Assembly: GCF_011009015.1 (NCBI RefSeq)
Contig: NZ_CP048878.1
Span: forward strand, 6,109,001 to 6,173,000
Source of the DNA: Spartinivicinus ruber
GTDB taxonomy: Bacteria; Pseudomonadota; Gammaproteobacteria; Pseudomonadales; Zooshikellaceae
Direction: 5' to 3'
Length of the DNA: 64,000 nt
A program made the position numbers and the translations under genes. Below, one piece after another: positions 28,525-37,638 of the stretch. Below the pieces are notes generated by a model. That model made no database searches, was not told where the DNA came from, and saw only the letters and a program-made list of their open reading frames with translations. Positions within the stretch are counted from its first letter, which is position 1; each line of letters opens with the position of its first letter.

Positions 28525-30795
28525 CTAAAGCTGCTCTATTATTTTTATCCTTTCAAAACCAGATACATCAAAATATTTAGGATCGATATTTGATTCTAGC
28601 ATTTTTTCGAATAGCTGAATATCTGAATTAATACTTTTAATTTGCATATTATAATAATCTATTTCTTTTTGCGCCATTTCTTCTTGCTGTTGAATACTTC
28701 GGTGGAGTTTATCACGACGATGAATACCAGTACTATACGGGCTTCTTAAAGCTTCTCTTATCGATTTAACTCGTTGTTTCAAAATAGAGGAAATCTGATT
28801 CCGTAATTGTACAACCATTTTCTTATTCGCTTGAAGTATTTGTATCGCATGCTGTATACCTTGTTGCTGTTGTTGACTAGAAAGGAGTAGCTGTTTAAGA
28901 ACAGCTTTTAGCTTTGGTACATAACACTGTGCTACAGAGTGATCAGCTCCAGACTGAGCTAAGTTTGCCATAGGGTCTAAATTAAATTTTTTAAGAGTAT
29001 CTTTATCAATAGCAATAAAATTGTTAAAAAATGCATGTTTCAAATCTTTAAAAACATCATCACCATCAACTCTCAAATCTTGTCCTTCTTGTTGTGCAAG
29101 TGCATACATTAAATTTGCCATTCCCTGCTGGTTGAAACCTAAGCTTTGTATACCAACCACAAAATTTACGTTTCCTATGGTAAGTATCTGTTGAAGCTCC
29201 CCATGATGGAGATAGTTATCAAAGTCAAAATCAACCGTATCCAATATACCAAACCCAATATTGCCAGCAGTTTGACCTAATCCTGTCAATGCTGCTTCTG
29301 GTGCTAGTATGCCTGCTTTTATCGCTGAACTAAAAATTACTTTCTGTCGCTCTGATGTTTCTACTAGTTGAGATAGGCCTCCATTGACCCATTGAAAAGG
29401 AACCATTGGTACAGCATCACGATTATTAACATGGCGAAAGTGAGGTATTGTCTTATATCGGCCAACAAAACGCTTAGTGCCTACGCGAGGGCTTCCATAA
29501 GTGTAAAGTAAAGGTATTGCAGACAATAATTCTTTTATTGCTGCCGCAATTAGTGTTGCCCCTGCACCACCTAAACTATGCCCCGCAACAAAAAAATTTT
29601 CAATTTGCTGTTTATGAATCTCATGATACTTTAAAATACATTCCCATAAAGCCATGAAAAAGTTAAAAAAGCCTTTATGAACTCTAGGCGCACTACTATC
29701 AACTATTGGTACAAAATCATCAAGCATTTTATCGAACCAGCCTTGCGCAGGAACAAATGGAATCTGCTCAGCCTCTGCATCACTAACAACATCCTTAAAT
29801 GCTTGAGAATTGCTTATTATTTCAAGTGAATGTTTAACCTTATCTTCTTGCTCTATATCAAATAAATAACGTACTACGATACTTCTAGCAATTCTCATAT
29901 GTGGTAGTTTAGAAAGTTCTTTATTCCATACCCTTTCAACTTTGTCTAAATCCCATTCGCTACCCTCAGTGCCTCTCACAAATATCAGCAAACTTTTTCC
30001 TTGACAAGCTATTAAAGCCTCAGCACCAAATTTTATATTAATCATCAAGCGAGGAAAAATAATTCGATCTGCAAATGGTGCCGTTTGTACCACAAAATTA
30101 CTAGGATCAGTATTAATTTGATTTACTGATTCATAGGTAGCGTATTTTTTAACTACATCTTCTAATGATCCCAAGTAGTTATCATTTTCGTTTATATCCC
30201 AGTCTGCATATACCCATTGGCTAGCAACAGCTAAGTTATATGCATTTACATAGTGATATTCAATTGTATCAATTAGTACTGGTACATAGGCTATTAACGA
30301 TTCAATTTCAACACAGTGATTAGTACAGACACACAAATTATTAATTGAAGTTTCAAGATGACCAAAATACTCTTGCTCTGAGAGAGTGATAAATATGATC
30401 TCACCATTTTCGTTAAAAGCTTGTTTTCCACCATCATCAAGATCTGCTAATAACCCTTGTTTAATATCTTCTGGATATGCATGAAATTGATATTGCCAAG
30501 CTTCTGTTGTTGGCTTAGTAGCTAGCCACTCCTTGACAGGAGCAGTACCTTCTTCTGGTTTAAGGCGGCGAGAAGAAACCGTATCCCAAACAGGTAATAC
30601 TAGTTGATATGTTTGATCTATTAATTCCTCATGGTAAATTATACCACTATATGGTAACTCACCTTCTACGGTCTCAGATGAACCTACAAGGTTATAGGAA
30701 ATGCCTTGATAAGGTTTATTCTGTTCATCAACAACTCTAATTTTTATCCATTTTTTTGCAAGACATTCCTGACAAACATCTTGTGTATCACTCAT
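28525..30795 (-). CDS. Type VI secretion lipase effector (class-3 lipase domain)
   Basis: Protein of 756 residues from an ATG at 30795 that overlaps the stop of the DUF4123 gene (ATGAGTGA overlap); another ATG lies 18 bp earlier. An N-terminal beta domain (residues 1-140) contains two Cys pairs (CQEC, CVCTNHC) and WIKIRVVDEQNKPYQGI. A class-3 lipase domain follows (about 260-480), with LLIFVRGTEGSEW, the nucleophile elbow AGHSLGGAGAT with Ser near residue 407, and YTYGSPRVGT; candidate catalytic Asp and His are in FRHVNNRDAVPMVP and the segment after it. The C-terminal part (600-750) is Gln-rich and helical. Placed behind vgrG and a DUF4123 adaptor, it is best read as a phospholipase effector delivered by VgrG. 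There is no signal peptide. Confidence 0.82.
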   Translation of the reverse strand: MSDTQDVCQECLAKKWIKIRVVDEQNKPYQGISYNLVGSSETVEGELPYSGIIYHEELIDQTYQLVLPVWDTVSSRRLKPEEGTAPVKEWLATKPTTEAWQYQFHAYPEDIKQGLLADLDDGGKQAFNENGEIIFITLSEQEYFGHLETSINNLCVCTNHCVEIESLIAYVPVLIDTIEYHYVNAYNLAVASQWVYADWDINENDNYLGSLEDVVKKYATYESVNQINTDPSNFVVQTAPFADRIIFPRLMINIKFGAEALIACQGKSLLIFVRGTEGSEWDLDKVERVWNKELSKLPHMRIARSIVVRYLFDIEQEDKVKHSLEIISNSQAFKDVVSDAEAEQIPFVPAQGWFDKMLDDFVPIVDSSAPRVHKGFFNFFMALWECILKYHEIHKQQIENFFVAGHSLGGAGATLIAAAIKELLSAIPLLYTYGSPRVGTKRFVGRYKTIPHFRHVNNRDAVPMVPFQWVNGGLSQLVETSERQKVIFSSAIKAGILAPEAALTGLGQTAGNIGFGILDTVDFDFDNYLHHGELQQILTIGNVNFVVGIQSLGFNQQGMANLMYALAQQEGQDLRVDGDDVFKDLKHAFFNNFIAIDKDTLKKFNLDPMANLAQSGADHSVAQCYVPKLKAVLKQLLLSSQQQQQGIQHAIQILQANKKMVVQLRNQISSILKQRVKSIREALRSPYSTGIHRRDKLHRSIQQQEEMAQKEIDYYNMQIKSINSDIQLFEKMLESNIDPKYFDVSGFERIKIIEQL

Positions 30796-31621
30796 AGTGG
30801 ACCTGCCGCTCAAGTTTTTTCAACCAACTATCGATGTTGTCAGTTTGCTTATCTAAAATCTGATCTACTGTTATTGATTGTTTAATAATTCTAAGCATGA
30901 AATCCTCAAGTTTATCAGCATCAGTTACGCCTTTGTTATATAATATATGAATAAAAGGAGTTAGTTTTTTTTCTAATGAACCATGCTTAAGTGTTAATTG
31001 ACGCCATTGATCAGCATCAAAACGTAACCAGCGTTCAGAAATACTACTGGCAAGCTGCAAAGCATAATACTCGCTTTGTCTGTACGAGTTGAAGTCACTA
31101 TTTTTAAGCTGCCATACTCTTTGCTCTTGACTTTCAAGGATTTTCTTCTGATTAGAGCCTTCAAACTGGTAATAATTATTATCATACGGAATACAGAATA
31201 ACTTAGCACATGAGAGAAAGCTGTTCTCTGAAGTAAAATCTTGGAGTAAATAAAATACCACTCGAGGATCCCACCATCTGACAAGAAATTTCTCGCTTCC
31301 AATACTTGCCTCAAGATGATGCTTTAAATGGTTAACAAGCTTTTCAAAAGGTAAGGAACTAACAAGGAAAAACCCCCAATCTTTACTTTTTTTCAGCGAT
31401 AATGGCATGTTAATTTCCATTAGCTGGATTAACCAAGGTCCAATCTCACTATCACCTGAAAATCGTGTGCCAGCAAATATAGGAGTAGCTCTCACATCCT
31501 CCAACACCGAATAAAAAGCAGCTACAGGCTTATCATCTGATATTCCATTTAAAATAACATATTGATATTCCGAAACTGTACTAAGTAGCCAATGTGTTAT
31601 TGACTGATACAAACGTTCCAT
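30788..31621 (-). CDS. DUF4123 T6SS effector chaperone/adaptor
   Basis: Protein of 277 residues typical of DUF4123 adaptors, which load a specific effector onto the VgrG spike. Visible family-like features are YVILNGISDDKPVAAFY at the N-terminus, GPWLIQLMEI, WGFFLVSSLPFEKLVNHLKHHL and VRWWDPRVVFYLLQ. It overlaps vgrG at one end and the lipase gene at the other, so its partner effector is almost certainly the lipase. Confidence 0.85.
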   Translation of the reverse strand: MERLYQSITHWLLSTVSEYQYVILNGISDDKPVAAFYSVLEDVRATPIFAGTRFSGDSEIGPWLIQLMEINMPLSLKKSKDWGFFLVSSLPFEKLVNHLKHHLEASIGSEKFLVRWWDPRVVFYLLQDFTSENSFLSCAKLFCIPYDNNYYQFEGSNQKKILESQEQRVWQLKNSDFNSYRQSEYYALQLASSISERWLRFDADQWRQLTLKHGSLEKKLTPFIHILYNKGVTDADKLEDFMLRIIKQSITVDQILDKQTDNIDSWLKKLERQVHYE

Positions 31622-33639
31622 TATTCACCCTCCTTTTTACAGTCTTTGACTAGTGGTACTGCATTTGCGTTGGCTTTCTTAAGTAGAGCCTCAAAAGACT
31701 CTTGAACACCTTCTGGCTTAAACGGTTCCTGAATACTCAAGCCGCTTCCACTGCCAGGTGTACCGCCACCTATCTTTATTTTCGGTGCAGTAAAATGCAC
31801 GCCAGAGGGATTAAGTTTGGCCTGGCTGCCGCCGCCTTTAATGGTCATTTCTACTCCGGCGTCAAATACGATTTTGTCGCCAGCTTTAATGTGGATTTCA
31901 TTACCTGCTTGAATACTGTATTTAACGCCGGTGGTGCTATGTAAACAGTCGTTGATGATGGTGTGAATGTCTTTACTGACATTTAGGTTGTAGTTGCCAT
32001 CTATTTTTTGGTGAAATTCACCTTTAACATGTTCATAGCTGCAGTTGTCCACATTCAAGTGGCGCTCGTTATTGATGTGTTCTCGCTTGTCGTTTTTAAC
32101 TTGAATATCCAGGTCTTTCTGGGCATGTATAAATACTTCTTCATTGCCTTTTTTATCTTCCAAGCGAATCTCATTAAAACCATCGCCCCCTGGGCTGCTG
32201 TTGGTTTTAAAGGTAGTGCGGGTTTTATTGTCGGGGAGTTTATAGGGTGGTTTGTCTTTGCCGTTGTATAAACAACCCATGATAATCGGTTGGTCGGGGT
32301 CGCCATTGATGAATTTCACCAATACTTCTATGCCGATTCTTGGGATAAATAAATCACCCCATTTATTACCCGCTAAAGGTTGCCTGACCCGCACCCAACA
32401 AGAGCTGTTTTCGTCGTATTCACCGTCTCTATCCCAGTGGAATTGAATTTTGACTCGGCCGTATTTATCACAATAAATTTCTTCCCCTTTAGGGCCAGTG
32501 ACAAAGGCCGTCTGTGAGCCTCTAATTTTAGGTTTGGGGGCTAATGGCTGGGTTTTAAATACATGGTCTCTGGGACTAACATCCATTTTATTGCCATAGC
32601 CACTGTTGCTACTTCCAGTAAACTCTTCTACTGACTGGGGTTGGCTACCATAGTGCCATACATCATTAATCAACCATTGAATGTCATAGCGAGGGTCATC
32701 ATAGTTTTGCAGCAAAAAGAAGTTACCGGCAGAAATATAAGGGTTATTGCTTTTACCCTGGCCAAAGACTCGGGTTGCACGATAGGCTAATAGTGCCGTT
32801 TTGGCTTTCTTCTGACCCGCTTCAGGGGTTCTATAGGGTACATTGTGATGATAGACCTCTAACCCACTCAGTTCAGATCCTTCGTCACTGGCTTTTTCTG
32901 TAATTTCTAAATCTTGTCTAGGCCGTTCAAAGTTAAAATCCCGAAATACAGCCGTATCCGGTGCGGCTTCAGCGCCAGCATAAAATAGACTCATAAAATA
33001 ATCTGTCGTAACCTGACCGCTTTGAAATTTATATTCAATTTCAGGGGTAACAGGTACAGGCTTAAAGCTGTAATGGCTGTCACTGATCATCATTAGACAC
33101 TGGTCTTCGGTATGATCAAAAAAATAATGCAGGCCATCTTCTGCCATTAAACGGTGGATAAAGTCTAAGTCAGTCTCTTCATATTGGGTGCAATAAACCC
33201 GGGTGGGTAATTCAGTGGTAATTTGAAACTTAAAATCATCAGCGGTGAGTTCAGCACTCTCCAACACCTGCCGGATAATGGCTTCTACCGTGAGATGCTG
33301 AAAAATCTTTAGGTTAGTCCGGTAGTGCAGTAGCGTGACTTTCGGTACCAGCTCAAATTCATACTTACAAAACCTATCGCCTATTACATCTCCCATTTCT
33401 ACGGCATGGATAATGCCGTTGACATAACGCGGCTCCTCAGCCTCATGAATAACCAATTGAGCGGACTGTTCTAAAAGGTCGTCAAACTCCAAATCAAAGT
33501 TTTCACAAGCGGTAACTATATTAAAAATAAATGGGCGGGAAATACCTTCACGGCCATGAAACTCGATTACCCGCAATTCTTCTTCAATGCCCTTAACAGT
33601 AAAAGTAAAACGGCTAGTGTTACCTATCCCCATTACCAT
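31621..33639 (-). CDS. vgrG: VgrG, type VI secretion spike protein
   Basis: Spike protein of 672 residues. The N-terminal gp27-like part begins FTVKGIEEELRVIEFHGREG; the gp5-like OB fold has KYGRVKIQFHWDRDGEYDENS, CWVRVRQPLAGNKWGDLFIPRIG and DPDQPIIMGCLYNG. A repetitive beta-helix needle follows (residues 500-620). The C-terminal tail ends in a short Lys-rich extension with no enzymatic domain, so this is an unevolved VgrG carrying a separate cargo. A strong ribosome-binding site (GGGAGGG) precedes the ATG at 33639. No other structural type VI genes are visible, making this an orphan vgrG island. Confidence 0.95.
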   Translation of the reverse strand: MVMGIGNTSRFTFTVKGIEEELRVIEFHGREGISRPFIFNIVTACENFDLEFDDLLEQSAQLVIHEAEEPRYVNGIIHAVEMGDVIGDRFCKYEFELVPKVTLLHYRTNLKIFQHLTVEAIIRQVLESAELTADDFKFQITTELPTRVYCTQYEETDLDFIHRLMAEDGLHYFFDHTEDQCLMMISDSHYSFKPVPVTPEIEYKFQSGQVTTDYFMSLFYAGAEAAPDTAVFRDFNFERPRQDLEITEKASDEGSELSGLEVYHHNVPYRTPEAGQKKAKTALLAYRATRVFGQGKSNNPYISAGNFFLLQNYDDPRYDIQWLINDVWHYGSQPQSVEEFTGSSNSGYGNKMDVSPRDHVFKTQPLAPKPKIRGSQTAFVTGPKGEEIYCDKYGRVKIQFHWDRDGEYDENSSCWVRVRQPLAGNKWGDLFIPRIGIEVLVKFINGDPDQPIIMGCLYNGKDKPPYKLPDNKTRTTFKTNSSPGGDGFNEIRLEDKKGNEEVFIHAQKDLDIQVKNDKREHINNERHLNVDNCSYEHVKGEFHQKIDGNYNLNVSKDIHTIINDCLHSTTGVKYSIQAGNEIHIKAGDKIVFDAGVEMTIKGGGSQAKLNPSGVHFTAPKIKIGGGTPGSGSGLSIQEPFKPEGVQESFEALLKKANANAVPLVKDCKKEGE

Positions 33640-33868
33640 TATACAACCCTCCCTGGAATGCTACACTTCAGGCACTGGTCACTACATGTATCAGCTGTAA
33701 TGCAGTAAATACTGGTAACAGGTATGTTTGAAAAGACACTATATAATAAGAGGAATGGGAAGAGGGTTAACTGCAACATACAACTTTACACTCTGATTAA
33801 AACTCTAATTACTGTGGATAACTTAGGAATCACCTCACTAGAAGTGTAGTTAAAAAGGAGGGTGTTTG

Positions 33869-33970
33869 TTGGCGCTAGCAAGCAAATTCTTTTCCACTCA
33901 ACAGCCTACTGCAAAAGTTAACAGATATGGAGTAATAGGGTATTTAGAGCTATGCCTTTTTAGCACTTGA
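33869..33970 (+). CDS. Possible 33-residue small protein, unproven
   Basis: In the 456-bp gap between vgrG and the LasA-like gene, AAGGAGG at 33855-33861 lies 7 bp before a TTG that opens a 33-codon frame, ending TGA at 33968-33970. The peptide (MALASKFFSTQQPTAKVNRY...) shows no known family. The stop falls inside the first bases of a strong hairpin at 33966-33993. The ribosome-binding site is the main support; a TTG start and the short length keep this speculative. Nothing else recognisable is in this gap apart from the hairpin and the terminator of the neighbouring gene. Confidence 0.25.
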   Translation: MALASKFFSTQQPTAKVNRYGVIGYLELCLFST

Positions 33971-33993
33971 TGGGCCATGGAAGGCCCTTCAAG
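33966..33993. repeat. Strong hairpin in vgrG upstream gap
   Basis: CTTGATGGGCC (33966-33976) pairs with GGCCCTTCAAG (33983-33993) around a 6-base loop; 10 of 11 positions pair. No T-run follows on either strand, so terminator function is uncertain. It may be a REP-like hairpin. Confidence 0.5.
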
Positions 33994-34064
33994 CACGGCG
34001 AAAAATAGCCTGTCATTTCATATCGTTCGCCAATCTTATTTTCAACCTCGTTTTGCAACATCCC

Positions 34065-34091
34065 AAAAGAAAAAAGCCAATAGGCCCTTTT
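34065..34091 (-). terminator. Rho-independent terminator of the LasA-like gene
   Basis: Read on the minus strand, AAAAGGGCC-TATT-GGCTTTTTT followed by CTTTT begins 4 bases after the stop codon at 34096. The A-rich and T-rich sides pair with a one-base bulge, giving a short GC stem and T tract typical of an intrinsic terminator. Confidence 0.65.
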
Positions 34092-34095
34092 AAAA

Positions 34096-35922
34096 CTAAT
34101 TACTATAAGATGCTTCCAAGATTACATTGCTGTAATTGCTAAATGCATTTAACAGTACATAGTAACTGCCAGATTTGGGTGTTTTATAATTACATACTTC
34201 CAGCTGGGTTGTTTTATACGGTCTGCAATCCCAGCTTGATAGTGTTGGCTTTGCTCCTTCTTTTACATGCATATCAACATCACCAGAGCCTCCTTCTACT
34301 TTGATCTCCAGGTTACTAGCCCCCTCTGGTACATCAATTTTATAGTACTCCTGATCACCTTTTGTAGCAGTAAGCCCTGTTACCGGCACACCATTTTTCA
34401 GATCTTTAACAACTTGCGTATCATATGATGCAACCAAACTGATATTGCTGTAATTACTGAAAGCATGAAGCATTACATAGTAGGTTGTCACTTTTGGTGT
34501 TTGATAACTACATTCTTCCAGCTGAGTGACTTTATAGGGCCGGCAATCCCAGCTTGATAAAGTAGGTCTGGTGCCAGACTTAACATACATATCAGCATCA
34601 CCAGAACCACCATTTATTTTAATTTTTAAATTATAAGCACCAGCTGGAATTGCTATTTTGTAATAATCCTGACTACCTTTACTGGCAGAGAGCCCTGTAA
34701 CAGGCATGCCATTTTTCAGTACTTTATCATCTGGATCAGGGTCTGGATCACCAGGTACACCAGGATTCGTTAGTTTTGTCCAAGCACAATATTTACTATT
34801 ATTTTTTTCTAGCCAGAAATAGCGACAATCAGAATCATAGCTATTTCTACCAGTATGTACTTTAAAGCCAGATAATTTAACATCATTTAGATGCTGATAC
34901 CTACCATCTTTCTTTAAACTAAAGTGCTGATGAGGACCTGTTGAATGACCACCTTGACATAAGGCTTGTGGTTTATTATTTGCGTAATTAGCGACTTTTT
35001 GATTACGTGCAATATTATCATTGGTTCTTACTTGAATATTATCTAAATGATAATAAGTTGTAGACCAACCACCAGGATGGATGATTTCCAAGTTACATGA
35101 TGAATGAACCTTTGCTCTACCTGGTGCAGCAGAAGCCACCCAAATATTAGAAGTATTCGATCCCCAACTGCCTCCATTATTTAAGTCTAATGACGATTGT
35201 GGAAAACTGCCACTCCCATTATTAGTATGGGTGCCACCATAGCGCCATGCTTTTCCTACTAAATACGGTAGTTGTAAGAGATTATCGGGCGGCAAATCGA
35301 AAAAGTATTGCTTATTTGATAACTTTGAAGAGTCACTGTCAATAGTAGGTTCATTTGGGAACAGTCGGTAATAAGTCTCATAGAAATCATCCATACTGTT
35401 GTTATTAGTAATGCCTTGACTTTGAGTAGCTTCGTATAGTTGCTCTAAAGATGTTTTTTCAATTAATCTTGTTTTACCATTGGTTTTATAAAAATATTTT
35501 GCAAGCTTAACTGCAACATCCTCTATTTGTTCAGAAAACCCATATTTCTCCGATAAGCTACCCATTGGCTTATAATATATAGATACATCTAAATACTCAC
35601 TTGAAATTAATCCTGTTTGCTGCTCTATTAACGCAATAATAACTCTTGGACTTATACTCGAAAAACCACTCCAATGAGAGATAACTTCAGCATAGTCCAC
35701 TAGATGTGGAGCATTATTTTCAAGATAGTTTTTTATATCAAAATTAAACATTTCATCTGTAGTATATATGAGCTGATTTTGCTCAAAGGCATAACCATCT
35801 TTAATAACTTTATTTTGTTCTGCACTAAGAGCTGCTCCAGACGAACTTAAAACAAAGATAATTGTAGAAACATTTAACAATCTTTTTTTAAAAAAAATTA
35901 TTTTTCTACTTTGATTTCTCAT
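34096..35922 (-). CDS. LasA-like M23 endopeptidase with two PPC domains
   Basis: Secreted metallopeptidase of 608 residues. It has a signal peptide (about 1-34, cleavage near ALSA), a pro-region (about 35-210), a LasA/beta-lytic type M23 catalytic domain (about 215-390) and two C-terminal PPC domains (about 405-500 and 510-608). The catalytic zinc ligands are visible: His in RYGGTHTNNG, Asp in SSLDLNNGG, and the HxH of GPHQHFSL; GGWSTTYYHLDNIQ is very like LasA. The two PPC copies are near duplicates (both contain TLSSWDCRPYK). LasA-type enzymes cut glycine-rich peptides in Gram-positive cell walls and elastin. PPC domains usually keep secreted proteases soluble or anchor them and are often removed after export. 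Confidence 0.9.
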   Translation of the reverse strand: MRNQSRKIIFFKKRLLNVSTIIFVLSSSGAALSAEQNKVIKDGYAFEQNQLIYTTDEMFNFDIKNYLENNAPHLVDYAEVISHWSGFSSISPRVIIALIEQQTGLISSEYLDVSIYYKPMGSLSEKYGFSEQIEDVAVKLAKYFYKTNGKTRLIEKTSLEQLYEATQSQGITNNNSMDDFYETYYRLFPNEPTIDSDSSKLSNKQYFFDLPPDNLLQLPYLVGKAWRYGGTHTNNGSGSFPQSSLDLNNGGSWGSNTSNIWVASAAPGRAKVHSSCNLEIIHPGGWSTTYYHLDNIQVRTNDNIARNQKVANYANNKPQALCQGGHSTGPHQHFSLKKDGRYQHLNDVKLSGFKVHTGRNSYDSDCRYFWLEKNNSKYCAWTKLTNPGVPGDPDPDPDDKVLKNGMPVTGLSASKGSQDYYKIAIPAGAYNLKIKINGGSGDADMYVKSGTRPTLSSWDCRPYKVTQLEECSYQTPKVTTYYVMLHAFSNYSNISLVASYDTQVVKDLKNGVPVTGLTATKGDQEYYKIDVPEGASNLEIKVEGGSGDVDMHVKEGAKPTLSSWDCRPYKTTQLEVCNYKTPKSGSYYVLLNAFSNYSNVILEASYSN

Positions 35923-36164
35923 AGCAACAATCCTTGTCTATAAATAGTTACAAACCCTATATGCTATTCGTAAATAGTATAAAGATATGCATTATTGGAT
36001 TTACGGAAGGCGTTTAGTGGATACAATAAACAGTCTTGCAGCTAATTCATTTTTAACTAGAGAACCAGTTCAAACTTTTTAACTATTCATAGAACAATAG
36101 GAAAACAAAAAAATTTTGACATTATAATTTGCAATAGAGAACTTTCTAATAAGCACACATAAAA

Positions 36165-36683
36165 CTATTTTGTAACTAAAATAAGAGTATAAACATAAAC
36201 CTTTTTACCTTGATACTTCATGTCATGACTGTATGACAAGCCTAATCTTTCGGCTAATGCTATCGATTTTATATTCTCCGGCAATATCAAACAAAGCAAT
36301 TCCGAAGTTATTTGGCGATTTGATATCCAATCTATAACAGATTGTACAGCTTCCGTTGCATACCCTTTTCGCCAATGAGCAGGACTTAGTGCCCAACCTA
36401 TTTGTAGCCCATCCCAGTCATCAGAATATTGTAAACCAACACGACCTATAAGTTCATTTGTTGATTGTTCAACAACTGCCCAAAGCCCACAATTATGCTC
36501 AGACCAATGATTGATAATAAACTCGATCTGTTCCCAAGCCTGCTCTCTGGTAAGGGGCTTGCCTGCACTTAGAAACTTCATAAAGTCCGGATTCTGGCAA
36601 ATGCGGGCATAAGCATCCAAGTCACTATGGTCAAAGCCACGCAATATTAATCGGTTAGTCTTAATAACAGGTACATCTACCAT
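36165..36683 (-). CDS. GNAT acetyltransferase (RimJ/RimL-like)
   Basis: GNAT N-acetyltransferase of 172 residues from the ATG at 36683 (MVDVPVIKTNRLILRGF), which has AGG 7 bases upstream; the frame reaches 36725 without a ribosome-binding site. Motifs: TNRLILRGFDHSDLDAYA, IGRVGLQYSDDW, and the acetyl-CoA loop SPAHWRKGYATEAVQ followed by IKSIALAERLGLSYS. The RimJ/RimL subgroup acetylates ribosomal proteins or small molecules; the substrate here is unknown. Confidence 0.85.
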   Translation of the reverse strand: MVDVPVIKTNRLILRGFDHSDLDAYARICQNPDFMKFLSAGKPLTREQAWEQIEFIINHWSEHNCGLWAVVEQSTNELIGRVGLQYSDDWDGLQIGWALSPAHWRKGYATEAVQSVIDWISNRQITSELLCLILPENIKSIALAERLGLSYSHDMKYQGKKVYVYTLILVTK

Positions 36684-36826
36684 CAATAAACCTATAATCT
36701 TTAATTGATTATATTTTAACCTCATTCAAAACATACAACTGCTAGCAATTCAATATACATACTCATACACTAGGGTCTGTTAACAGGCCCTAATATCTTT
36801 TTCATTCATGATACTTTAACTGACTT

Positions 36827-37552
36827 ATGCGTGAAATCCGAGTTTATTCACCTTTTACCCCACAAGAGAAAGCAGTAGTTGAGCTATCTGAGAGTGCCTC
36901 TGGGCACCTTGGTCGTGTATTGCGAATAAAGCCAGGTCAGCCTATTACAATATTCAATGGTGAAGGAATCAGCTATCAAGCGACTGTTATTGAAGTTTCT
37001 AAAAAGCATGTCTTAGTACAACTGGAAAAAGAAAATACCACTAATACCGAATCTCCCTTGCATACCCACTTAGGCCAATGTTTGTCCCGAGGGGAACGTA
37101 TGGACTTTGCAATCCAAAAAGCTACAGAAATGGGTGTTTCAGAAATTACACCACTTTTCTCAGAACGCTGTGAAGTTAAGCTTAGTGGAGAACGTATAAA
37201 AAAACGTCTTTCTCATTGGCAGCAAATCATCATTAGTGCTTGTGAACAGTGTGGCCGCAATCAGTTACCGATTATTAATTCACCACAATCGTTGACTGAC
37301 TGGCTAAGCCAAGTACAAGCAGAACAGAAACTTGTTTTACACCATCGTACCAATCAGACTCTTCAGTCAATGAATAGACCTAATTCAGTTGCAGTGCTTA
37401 TAGGTCCAGAAGGAGGACTCTCCAGTAATGAGATACAAGCAGCTGAACAACAAAATTTTTCATCCCTCACTATGGGACCTAGAGTGCTAAGAACAGAAAC
37501 AGCCCCTATTGCTGTATTAGCGTTACTACAAGCACAATGGGGTGATTTTTAA
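36827..37552 (+). CDS. rsmE: RsmE, 16S rRNA m3U1498 methyltransferase
   Basis: SPOUT-class methyltransferase of 241 residues that methylates N3 of U1498 in 16S rRNA. The N-terminal PUA-like part has HLGRVLRIKPGQPITIFNGEG; the SPOUT domain has KATEMGVSEITPLFSERCEVK, EQCGRNQLPII, LIGPEGGLSSNEI and MGPRVLRTETAPIAVLALL. Length and motifs are standard. It is divergent from the preceding acetyltransferase gene. Confidence 0.97.
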   Translation: MREIRVYSPFTPQEKAVVELSESASGHLGRVLRIKPGQPITIFNGEGISYQATVIEVSKKHVLVQLEKENTTNTESPLHTHLGQCLSRGERMDFAIQKATEMGVSEITPLFSERCEVKLSGERIKKRLSHWQQIIISACEQCGRNQLPIINSPQSLTDWLSQVQAEQKLVLHHRTNQTLQSMNRPNSVAVLIGPEGGLSSNEIQAAEQQNFSSLTMGPRVLRTETAPIAVLALLQAQWGDF

Positions 37553-37638
37553 AGTTAGTTATATAATAACTGACCAAGTAATATGCTTTTGTTGTTAAAA
37601 ACTAATCTGTTGCATTTAACCTGAAATTGACTACTCAA

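Noticed and set aside
30994-31314. Minus-strand 106-codon frame inside the DUF4123 gene
   Set aside because: It lies wholly within the DUF4123 coding region in another frame and has no ribosome-binding site or conserved features.
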